Assembly (NCBI GenBank): GCA_050084985.1
Contig: JBITNC010000001.1
Location: forward strand, 159,774,001-159,838,000
Source: Nageia nagi
Taxonomy: Eukaryota; Pinophyta
Direction: 5' to 3'
Length of the DNA: 64,000 nucleotides
Both the position numbers and the translations under genes were made by a program. Below the pieces are notes generated by a model. That model was given only the letters and a program-made list of their open reading frames with translations, ran no database searches and had not been told where the DNA came from. The number at the start of each line of letters is the position of its first letter. Within the stretch, counting starts at the first letter, position 1. Of this stretch, positions 36,670-46,169 are shown one piece after another.

Positions 36670-38190
36670 AAAGATGCAAAAATGTAGGTGATAATCATTT
36701 CCCAAGCATGAAAAAATTAACAAAAGACTCCACAACAAAGTACTATTAGAAACACTAAGTCAAATAATTATAATTATAAAAACCACTAAAAGATAACTGA
36801 AGATCCAACCATATATGAAGGAAAACCAATCTCCTTAGTAGATTCCTTAAATGGTAAGTATGTTATAACCAATAATAATCATATTTAAAAAGTAATTACT
36901 CCTATTAGACCAAAAAAGAGTGCAAACTAAGTGAATGATAAAGGTTTATCTCAACCATATGGGAAGAATGACTTAGTCGTTAAGAATAACTCACCAAAAC
37001 CCTTCACTAAAAACCTTGAAAAATTCATTGATGATGATTACAAATCTATAAATTATGGCTTTCAAAATGATAAAAATAATTCTATAGAACAAGCTACCAC
37101 CAAATACTACCTCATAAATCTAAAATGCAAAAAACACATTCTCAAACTTAACCAAGCTGAGAGGGGATAATCTAATACTACTAAAGAACAATAATTTGAA
37201 GAGTAAATAGTTATCTTTTTGGCTACATAATTACAATAAATTCTCAGAATATATTTCATTCTTGAAAAGTTGGATTGTGGGCTACCAAATATTTCTTTCA
37301 TTGGCATTAGATGGCTACATAAGAATTGTGCTAGCATTTTGTACATGTAATACAATTTGGACTAAGAATGTAAAATCAAAGGAAATTTTGTAAATGTAAA
37401 TTTTGGGTACATATAACAAAAACCACTTAACCATTTATTATTATCGAAAAATAAAACATAAAACTCAATATTTTAACGAAACTACATACATATACATGAC
37501 AGTTCATCATAGATACATGAAAAAGTTCTTGATGGCTCATAAAACTAGATCGTAGGCCACCCTATTCTTCTCCACCAGAAAACCTACAACTACCTAAGAC
37601 TCTAACCATGTTATGTCTAACATATATGCATAATAATATTCACTTAGCTTAACCATAGGTCTATAAAGACCTGCATGCTCCACCCTATGGTTGATATCTA
37701 CCCTAGGACATAAAGTCCCCCATCTAGTGTTAGTGCTCCTATCTATTGAATCATAAAATCCTTGTAATCATTTGTAGCTGCAAAAAAACCAAAAAAACAT
37801 GCATTAATCATAAACTCAATCAATTTCATGCATGAAATATTATCCCCAATTAAATAGAAACATAACTCATATATCATTATGCCACAAAGTACTCTAGCAT
37901 AGAGATACTACCTTGTACATTATGAGATCTATTAACGCATTTGCATTATGATCACTCTCCATGTTCTTAGATGGGTAGCTTATATCATGATCACTATCCT
38001 AATCATCCTCTTCATTGTTAATTATATTATAGTCTAGATCACTCTTGTCATCTAACTCCATGGATATACCAAGCAATGTAGGATGCACTCGATACTACCA
38101 TTCAAGGTCGTTGTGTATGAATTTGGGTTCATTGACATCATTTCAAATGTGAGGGGTGTAGCTTTGGCTTAGTCCAATATGAACTCTAGC
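36670..38190. other. stretch without recognisable gene
   Basis: One polar open frame (36931-37170, Lys/Asn-rich, 79 codons) could be the C-terminal tail of the ORF1-like relic just upstream. The rest shows nothing on either strand. Confidence 0.4.
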
Positions 38191-38239
38191 TAGGATATAG
38201 AATGACATTAATAAGGGAATATCTTTATTTTATGTAACA

Positions 38240-39245
38240 CATGATTTAATGACATGAATCTAACACATCTTATCCTACACCAAACTCGCGAATATACCTA
38301 TCAAGACAATAAAGCTCAATTAAATCACATTGATTATGTATATAGCATTACCTCTACACCAAAATGAACTACTAAACATCATTTATCCCACTCATATATC
38401 CCTAGGTATGGTCTCCAAACCATATCTTCATCCTTTAATCCATCTAATGTTAATAACTACTTGACATCATGAATAACATGAAGATGGTTATCCTAAATGG
38501 TCCAATGGATATATAATAACTCATCATAGTTCTTGAGAGTTCAAGGTAGATCTTTTGTATGCATACGATAAGATTCTCATCTGCCCACACTTATATTATC
38601 ACACTATGAGAGATAGTACAACCCCCTCATGTATTAGTATCACCAACTCGTAAAGATAATAATAATGTTACACTAAAATAGCAAGTGTCCATGCATATAT
38701 TGCTCTATGGTATATTATATCTATAATTATGTGATAGAAAAGTATCACTATTCTTGTTTGGATACAAGAGCTTATCAATGATAGAAACTACAACTAGTCA
38801 TACCCATCGAAGCCCAAGAGAATACCTAACATGTTCAATATTCAAATAAAATCCCCTATTTTGTACATGGTACTTGTTTGATTCAGTTAGCCAATGAAAT
38901 AGTTCCTCTCCCTCTACAAGGGATGTCACTAGTTTTATGATCACTTGTTTCCTACAAATGGGAACTTGCATGATGCAATATACATCCTCTAGTGTCATAA
39001 TTATTTTATCCATCAAGATGTGGAAAGTGTTCATGTTAGGGTCCCACCTCTTCATTAAAGCAATTAATTTCCCTCAATTCGTATGCACATGACCCACAAG
39101 TAGCAACCAAATAAGAGAAATACCATTTGATAGATGTTGGTTTCATTTTCCATCAACAACTTATGAAATTGCACAAGTGCTAAAATCCATAAGATCCTAG
39201 GTAACATCAAGAATTGTTGATCCTGCATCAATGAAAAGAAATACA
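38240..39245 (-). pseudogene. plant mobile domain (PMD, aminotransferase-like) relic
   Basis: On the minus strand, MKRWDPNMNTFHI followed by MTLEDVYCIMQVPI at 38960-39055 is the entry of the plant mobile domain (L...RW.PE...F......TL.DV....GLPI). Upstream (39064-39245) lie the preceding helices. Downstream, through several frames, come pieces ending in YCLDRYIREFG at about 38290, like the (D)R..RQFG end of the domain. PMD proteins occur as host genes and as domains carried by Gypsy and Mutator-like elements. Which applies here cannot be told; stops make this copy dead. Confidence 0.6.
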
Positions 39246-39249
39246 ATCA

Positions 39250-41136
39250 TCAATATAAGTATGTAACAAAAATCCATAATATTTATGCATCTATTCAACT
39301 TGTTAACCTAACATTTTAATGACTTTTGATAGTTTTCTAATCTTTTGGTAAAAATAGAGTTGACCATGATCTTGTTTCAACTAATAAGGGAAACCACAAC
39401 CTTATTTTTGGCTCTTTTAGGGCCCAAATAGAAAACTTAGGGTTTTCCAAGCAACCCAAAGCCTCTTATGGAGCCAATTATTCAAAGTTTAGCCTAAATT
39501 CATAAATTCATAAAATCTAACATCTATTTTCTCATACTAACTCTAATGCAAGTAAAAAGAAATTAAACTAGACTAAATTGAGGAAAACCAAAAAACATGA
39601 TAATAGAACTTACCAAAAAGCCTTGTGATAGCAATCTTAACTACTCTATGTGATGGTTTGCCCATCTGATAATTGGTCTTTCTATTTCAATCAGGATAGG
39701 TTTTCAAATGTGACAAAAAGTAATAAAAGGTAAACCCATCCCCTTTTTTGTACTTCATTATTGTAACTAATAGAGTTTCAAAATAAAGAAAGGAAAAAAT
39801 AACTAACTTCCAAGTATGACCATGCTACAACTTGTGTCCTATGTTTGATTCCCACTATGAGACATGCATGCTATGTACTAGCCCACTACAATCATCCCAT
39901 AGACCATTGTTGGTTTCCCATGGATGTTAATATACTTTCTTTCTTTCTATGTCTTCTATTTCTCTAGAATAAGTAATTTTATGTATGTTCTAAACTTTTC
40001 TTTCAATTCAATTTTGATTTTGGTTTCTAACAAACAAGGAGTAGTTTTATCATTATCAAGGTTGATTGCAAGCCTTGGAAATCTAGGACAAACATCAATC
40101 ATTCCAAAACAAGATTTTTCAAGTGCCTTTAGAAAGGACTTAATAATTAAATTACAAAATTTAGAACTCATCAAACAAGTGCACAAAGTATCATCTTCCT
40201 TATTTCAATTTGGGATATGCTAGCTCTAAGGTTGTGATATTCAAATTGTTAGATCATGCATGCCCTAGTTTGTTGTTAATTGTCATATAACACACCTTCA
40301 ATGCATGTAATGTTGGTGAAATGAGCGGAAGTTGACAAGCTCTTATTGGTGTTAGTCTTGATCAACACTACTCCAACAAATGCGACAAACAAATTCCATT
40401 CATTTATATCATACAAATAGTATCCATCTAGTTGCATGTCATCAACAATGTTTGACGCCATTGTGCCCTTTGAGACATAAATTACCCATACTCTTCCTTT
40501 GTAACATGGATTTCAATAATGAATATTAAATCCATTATTGAACTATGTGGCTCATATACTTGAAGCTTCTTTGCATTATGAATTATTGATTGCTAGTGAT
40601 GAAAAATTATCTATAAGGATAAATGTCATGGTAATACTATCATTTAAAGCCAATAGATGTCATTGTGAACAAGATTTTAAGTTGATAGGAACATATTTGA
40701 ATTTGAATTTACTTAATTTATATTATATCAAGTTAGAGAATGAAAGAATGACATGTAAACATCATTAGACCATTTGAATAGTTAAATTTTGATAAGACCA
40801 TTACGAACAATATTTGTGAATCAACTCATAATAGTAGAAGAAAAAGCAGTTTCCAATGTAAAAGATTTTATCATACATTTATTTTATGTCATTGGGTGCA
40901 TGGTTTTTAGTAGTTAGCTATGGAACACTTTCAATGTCAATTTGCACCCATTCACACTAGATGCCATATGTAGACTTCAAGCTCAATGAAGGATAACCAT
41001 CATAAATTTTGGTACTATGTTGTTATGTAGCCCTATTCAATTCAATATTTCATTCCCACATGCTTTATGGAATTGTGATTCTTTCTATACATCAATATTA
41101 TCATTGCAGTATCCACTTTGTCTCAGAAAATGATAA
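39250..41136. other. stretch with short unassigned open frames
   Basis: Open frames at 39924-40223 (+), 40276-40461 (-) and 40538-40768 (+) have plausible composition but match no family I know, and they lack starts in a convincing context. No repeat ends were found until the target duplication at 41137. Confidence 0.4.
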
Positions 41137-41145
41137 TTTATTCTA
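41137..41145. repeat. left 9-bp target-site duplication of the MULE-like element
   Basis: TTTATTCTA occurs here immediately before the terminal repeat GGGAAACTTACC. It occurs again at 53374-53382 immediately after the reconstituted right terminus GTTTCCC. A 9-bp duplication is characteristic of Mutator-like elements. Confidence 0.85.
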
Positions 41146-42054
41146 GGGAAACTTACCAAAATACCCCTATAAATTCATGAAATTACCAAAATACCTTTTA
41201 ATCTATAAAAATTATCAAAATACCCTTATAAATTCATAAAAGTACCAAAATTCCCTTCAATCTTATAAAATTACCAAAATACCCTTATAAGTTCATGAAA
41301 ATTACCAATATGCCCCTAAATTTTATGAATTAAAAAATGAAAAATATTTTAATACTCTTATGAAAAACAAAATAATGATTGCAATATTTCATTCTATTAT
41401 TTATTGTTTAGAAAATTGAATACTTTTAATTTATTGTAATAAAAATTCATTGCAAAATTCACATATTACATACCGATTGAATTTAAAAGAATTACATTTT
41501 TTTTAAAATATTTTATTTATTTATAATTTAAACAATAACTCTTCATTTTATTTCTATTTTATGATACACACGCACCCAACTCACAAACCAACATAGGGAT
41601 TGGAACATAGGACCCATCGATGACCGTTGCAGACATCCCAAGGCCCAATTCATATAAGAATTATATTTATTTCAATTTATATAAGAATATTTATTTATTT
41701 CATTTGAAAAATATTTTATAAATTTCTTGAATCATTTTAATAATTTTTTTTATGCATTCTGCCCACTATGATTTCATGTAGTTAAAAAACATTACTAAAA
41801 AATTACATTAAAAAAATTTAAACAAATTAAATGAAGTACTAAAGGCTTAAATAGTTTTTTTCGTTATTTTATTTTTTATAAGAGTAGTAATATATATATA
41901 TATATATATATATTTTAAAGGTATTTTGGTAATTTTAAATATTAAGGGCATTTTAGTAATTTCATGAACTTATAGAACTATTTTGGTAATTTTTAAATAT
42001 TAAAGGGTATTTTGATAATTTCATGAACTTACACGGGTATTTTGGTAAGTTTCC
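41146..42054. mobile_element. MULE-like non-autonomous element with long inverted repeats
   Basis: The left arm (41146 to about 41335) begins GGGAAACTTACCAAAATACC, and the right arm (about 41917-42054) ends with its reverse complement, GGGTATTTTGGTAAGTTTCC. Each arm is built of diverged tandem units of the type TTACCAAAATACCCTTATAAA, about 28-60 bp apart. The interior (41336-41916) is AT-rich, has no transposase and holds a TA microsatellite. Together with the 9-bp duplication at 41137 and 53374 this fits a Mutator-like MITE or MULE of about 0.91 kb. Its right terminus is split by the LINE: one copy of the last bases is at 42049-42054 (one C short) and the full GTTTCCC is at 53367-53373. Confidence 0.85.
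41889..41912. repeat. TA dinucleotide microsatellite
   Basis: About twelve TA units lie inside the MULE-like element, just before its right arm. Confidence 0.9.
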
Positions 42055-42060
42055 TTTATT
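42047..42060. repeat. 5' target-site duplication of the LINE
   Basis: AAGTTTCCTTTATT here corresponds to AAGTTTCCCTTTATT at 53365-53379, right after the LINE poly-A tail. They differ by one C. The duplicated stretch is the right end of the MULE-like element plus part of its own 9-bp duplication, so the LINE landed exactly at that border. Confidence 0.85.
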
Positions 42061-42216
42061 GCATCCATGCTGAGAGCTAAGAGTCAAACCTTCTGCATGT
42101 TTATGAGTCTAGGGTTTTGGTTTCCCCGTCACACCGCTTTTTCTTTTAAAAAGATTTTACGAGATTTTAAGTTGATTTGACATCACTTATACGTCTACCT
42201 TGGGCAGTTCCCCCTT

Positions 42217-43500
42217 CTTTATTATGGCTGCCACTCTTGCCAACTCTTCACTTGATGGTGAAGCAACTGGAGGGAGCAATGGCACTAAGGAAGCATCCTC
42301 CCAAGTTTTTTCTAGAAGTGGAACACAAGGTAAAGGCTCTGTTCCTCAAGCTTTTATTCTTGTAGAAGATTTTAGTGCTATTTGTCAATGGTTTGAATTG
42401 CATACCCTGGTGAGATATTTTCTAGGTAGGATCCCCAATGACTCCTTGTTGCATTTTTGGGTTAGCTAAGTTTAGACCCCTTACGGTATTAAGGTAGAAA
42501 ATGTCCAAAACCTCACCAAAGGTTACTTTCTATTTCATTTTTTTGACTTTGCACATGCACAAAAGGTTCTGAACAAAGAACCATGGAAGGTATGAAATTC
42601 CTTATTAATATTTCAAATTACCATAGAGACTTTACAGTTGATAGTGAGGCTACCACTGAAGTCCCATTTTGGGTTGAGTTTCCTAGGTTACCTATTCTGT
42701 GTCAGAAGTACTTGCATACCCTAGCTAAAACCTTAGGGTCTTTTGTTTGCTTTGAACTAAAAAGGTTCTTCTCGGCTCAACCCTCTTGGTGAGTTTGTGT
42801 GAAAGTTGACCTAACTAAGGATCTCCAAGAGTTTATTAATGTGCATATTGGAGAATTGATTCTTCATCAAAGGGTGGTCTATATCAACCTTCTGAACACT
42901 TGTTATCATTGTCAATCCTCTACTCACAAGATTTGGGTCTACCCACTTATGGTGGGAAGATTCAAAAAATGGACCTCGGCTGCACCCCCGATAGTTGCAA
43001 CCCCAGCTACTCCTTCTAGAGGTGGCAATAGTGAATGAAAAGTGGTTTCTTCTCGTTGAAATCATCCACCCCAATTCAAGAGCCAACCATTGCTCCCCAA
43101 CAACCTGTTCTAGTGGAAGAACCACCGACAACCCCTACATTTGTGGCAAATGTAGGTGTTTTTCAACCCCCTCTGGTTTTCCAATAAGCGGAGGTAGATA
43201 TTCCAGTTTCAATGATGTCTGAACCCTTTGGTTCCTCCATTTGGTCGGGGCCTTCGTTTTCCTCTATTATCTCGGCTCCTCCTCTAGCTTAGGGAATAGA
43301 AGAAAGCTTAAGCTTCAAGTCTTGTCGCTCTCACAACCCTCATAGAGAGGGCTTTGATGGCCATCCAGATAAGAGATGGTAAATGTTTGACACCCGTTGC
43401 CAGGTTGCTTTTTCTCAAGATGGTGTTAATGCTTTTGGGGCCCTAACTGATTTAAGGGATTCTAATGACAACATGGATCTTTAGGTCCATGATACCCCTT
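42217..43500 (+). pseudogene. LINE ORF1 (gag-like, DUF4283 and zinc knuckle), decayed
   Basis: ORF1 of plant L1 elements encodes the RNA-binding partner of the reverse transcriptase. The likely start is the ATG at 42224 (MAATLANSSLDGEATGGSNG). It continues to FLGRIPNDSLLHFWVS and, after a stop, YFLFHFFDFAHAQKVLN and EPWK, the DUF4283 core. PFWVEFPRLPILCQKYL follows at about 42660, then a knuckle at 42901-42942 (CYHC....H, with Y where the last C should be). Stops at about 42471 and 42586 and shifts near 42790 and 43036 break it. A polar Pro/Ser-rich tail reaches the start of ORF2. Confidence 0.75.
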
Positions 43501-43501
43501 A

Positions 43502-44260
43502 ATGATTTTTTATTCTTGGAATGTCAAAGGACTAACAAAACTAGTTTGCAAATACACGATCTGTAGTAAGTTATCCAATGTTGCTCACTTGTATAGTAAT
43601 CTTGACTTTGTCTGTTTGCAAGATATTAAAGTTGTTAACTTCATTCTTCAGTGTACTTGTTCTTTTCTTTGGTTAAAGGGCCCTTTTTTCATACCAATCA
43701 TTCTCTTGGGAGTGGAGGTGTTGTCACTTTCATTTCTCCAAGATGGTGCTCGAATGTTGTTTCTTGGGAGGTGGACCCTTCCAACCAAATGGTTCGGGTC
43801 TTGCTGGACTTGCATGGCAAGCCTTTTGGCATTATCAATATTTATGCATCCAATGATATGCATGAGCAGTGTACTTTATGGAGGTTGCTTTCTTTGTCAC
43901 TCCCCTTTGCCACCTGGGTTCTCTATGGGGACTTCAATATGGTGGAAAATAGTTAGATAAGAAAAATCAATCCCCTTGGCAGTGGAGTGTGGGAGAAAGA
44001 GAGGCTTAGTTTTTCATGAAAAACAAACTATCTCTTTGATCCGAATTTTGGTTTCACCCTTGAAGCTTTTCTAGAAGCTCAGTGGTTTACTTGGTCCAAT
44101 CTTCAAATTGGGGATGCTCGAGTTCTTAAGAGGTTGGACCATGCCATGCTTTCAGAAAGTGACTCCTTTCATTTTACTCATGTTTCACCTTTGAATCCCT
44201 TTGTGATGGTTGTCCCTAATACCACCTTGTTTGATCATGTTCCTACCTTGTTTGACATTT
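43502..44260 (+). pseudogene. LINE ORF2 endonuclease domain, decayed
   Basis: This domain nicks target DNA to prime reverse transcription. It opens with SWNVKGLT at 43508-43531, the N-terminal motif (SWNVRGL). After a frame change comes GGVVTFISPRW, then FGIINIYASND, and LYGDFNMVEN at about 43919-43950 (the GDFN motif). The C-terminal part FTWSNLQIGDARVLKRLD follows at 44087-44140, with NTTLFDHVP at about 44218, where the catalytic SDH is expected; the S is replaced by F. Several frameshifts and stops are present. Confidence 0.8.
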
Positions 44261-44579
44261 CTCAAGATCACACTTCTTGTAGAATTTTCACTTTATGGTT
44301 CTATCTAAACGTTTCCTTTTTGCAAAGTGTCACATTTGGAATCTCATTCCCCAACCTTCTGGGACTTCAAGGTGCATTCAATAGTAGAAAGATGCCATTA
44401 CCAAGACCACTTCTACTCTTCACACCCTTGGTGTTGGGTTCGCTAAGAGGAAAAGGAAAGGTAACATTGCTCTTCGAGTAGAACTTGCATGAGCCACCCT
44501 TAGACTAGAGGCTAGTCATTTTAGTCAACCTGCTCAAGCTTATGTTGTTGCTTTACGTCATGAAATTAGAAAACATGAG

Positions 44580-45196
44580 TTGTATGAAGCCAAAGGAGCC
44601 CAATTGCTAGCTAAAATGAATTGGCTCAAAGTGAGCAATAGAGTCTCCAAAGAATTTTTTGAACGCCTTCACCCTCCTATTCATGCCACTCAATTTCATG
44701 CTATTCAAGCAAAAAGGGTTTGTTTCACCTCCCTTCTTGATATTATTAACACTTTTGTGGCCCATTACCAGCAAACTTTTTATGTTCAACCTCTTACTAA
44801 TGCTCAACAAAAAGCCATTAAGAAGTGCTACTTTGTCATACCTTTGAAACTTTTTGAAGCTCAGAGGGATATTTGTGATTGTCCTCTTTCTCTTCAGGAT
44901 CTTAAGACTGCTCTTTCCCACATGGCTAATGAGAAAGCTTCTAGAATTGATGGATTTTCCTATGAGTTTTACCAAGAATTTTGAGATTTGGTTGGCTTTG
45001 ATCTCCTTTGAGTGTACAAGGATGCTATGGTTGTTGACTCTTTAGGCCAGTTAATCAATAAAAACAATATCAAGTTTATTCCCAAGCAAGGAGACCCTGA
45101 TATCATTACCAACTAGAGGCTTATAACTTTATTAAATGTGAGCTATAAAATTATTGCCAAAGCTTTAGCTTTTAAGCTTAGATTGTTGCTTACTTT
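44580..45196 (+). pseudogene. LINE reverse transcriptase, N-terminal part before the Copia insertion
   Basis: The region between endonuclease and palm reads HYQQTFYVQPLTNAQQKAIK, then PLSLQDLKTALSHMANEKAS and DGFSYEFY, the standard entry of the plant LINE reverse transcriptase (L...L..M...K.PG.DGF..EFY). A further stretch up to 45196 contains FIPKQGDPDIITN, a stop, RLITLLNVSYKIIAKALAFK and LRLLL. It stops at the GATTG target site and resumes at 50479-50483 with matching frame content. Confidence 0.85.
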
Positions 45197-45201
45197 GATT
45201 G
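45197..45201. repeat. left 5-bp target-site duplication of the Copia element
   Basis: GATTG directly precedes the LTR and is repeated at 50479-50483 directly after the right LTR. Five bases is the normal Copia value. Confidence 0.95.
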
Positions 45202-45836
45202 TGTTAGAAAAATGGAGACTAAGACAGAACCAGCCAGACAGAACAGGCCAACCGGCCAACCGGCTAAGATGCCAGTAAATCTGAAGGATAGTTTTGTTTA
45301 TAAAGCCAACCGGTCTGCAGGGCAGTTTCTTTCTCATTTCAAACCAATTTTCAGTTGCCAAGGAGCCATGACACCTGTTCAGCAGTTGTAGAAGGGTTGG
45401 GGGTTACCTAACGACCTTCCTGATCCAACTTGGGTTTAAGTTGGGTTAGTTTGTACCTATAAATAAGAGGCTTGAGTTGAGGCATGTATGTAGTTGGAAT
45501 ATGTGTGTATGACTGTAATTTGACAGCATTTGTGAGGTTGATTGTAATTGTTGAGAGAGAGATTGTAGTGAGGCTTTGTTGTAACTCCAAAGTAAAGGTT
45601 GTAGCAAGGTTATGCTGCTGGTGTATTGCTTGGAGGACTTGAATGCAAAAGAGTTGAAAGCTTCTCCGTGGATGTAGCCTACACTGGGTGAACCACGTTA
45701 TCTCTTATGTCTCTCTTGTGTGATTGATGTTTATGGATGTTTATTTTCAGTAGTATGCTTAATGTTGTTTCTTCTTTGCCAAAGACAATCTAAATTGTGA
45801 ATGCTCTTGGTTATATGAACTCTTTAAATCCTAATA
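45202..45836 (+). repeat. 5' LTR of the Copia element (635 bp)
   Basis: It starts TGTTAG and ends CTAATA; the right LTR ends CTAACA, so the terminal CA has mutated to TA here. A TATA box (TATAAATA) is at 45458-45465. It is identical in length to the right LTR and differs from it at six positions: 45233, 45251, 45487, 45492, 45594 and 45835, all transitions. The A/T state is in this copy at five of the six. Confidence 0.97.
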
Positions 45837-45838
45837 AT

Positions 45839-45854
45839 TGGTATCAGAGCCACG
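45839..45854 (+). promoter_or_regulatory. primer-binding site (initiator Met tRNA)
   Basis: TGGTATCAGAGCCACG begins two bases after the 5' LTR and is complementary to the 3' end of plant initiator-methionine tRNA, the usual minus-strand primer of Copia elements. Confidence 0.92.
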
Positions 45855-45916
45855 TTGTTGTGTTGGGATTTTGTTGGTGAATCTTGTGTGTAGATTGGAA
45901 ATCAAGGAAGAGCACT

Positions 45917-46126
45917 ATGGCAGAAGAAGGGAGGCTGAAGGTGGAAAGGTTTAATGGGCAAGGATTTCAGTTTTGGAAAATGCAAATGGAAGACTACCTC
46001 TACCAAAAGGATCTCTATCTACCTCTAGAAGAGAAGAGTAAGAAACTTACTTCTATGAGTGATGAAGAGTGGAATCTCTTGGATAGAAAGGCTTTGGGTG
46101 CTGTAAAGACTTTGTTTAAGTTCTAG
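45917..46126 (+). pseudogene. Copia gag N-terminus, ending in a frameshift
   Basis: The start ATG at 45917 opens MAEEGRLKVERFNGQGFQFW, the usual beginning of a Copia gag with the F.G..F..W motif. An upstream ATG at 45884 in the same frame is less likely because it lies in the leader right after the primer-binding site. The frame closes at 46124-46126. The gag continues in another frame (from about 46108 into the open frame at 46170), consistent with one extra A in the AAA run at 46105-46107. Apart from this break the region looks normal. Confidence 0.85.
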
Positions 46127-46169
46127 TGTAGCTTTCAATATTTCCAATGAAAAGACCACTAAAGGTGTA

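Noticed and set aside
42883-42945. Zinc knuckle as evidence for a host CCHC gene
   Set aside because: It sits between DUF4283-like and endonuclease segments of the LINE within its target duplications.
44607-44975. 122-codon minus-strand open frame
   Set aside because: Shadow of the LINE reverse transcriptase on the opposite strand.
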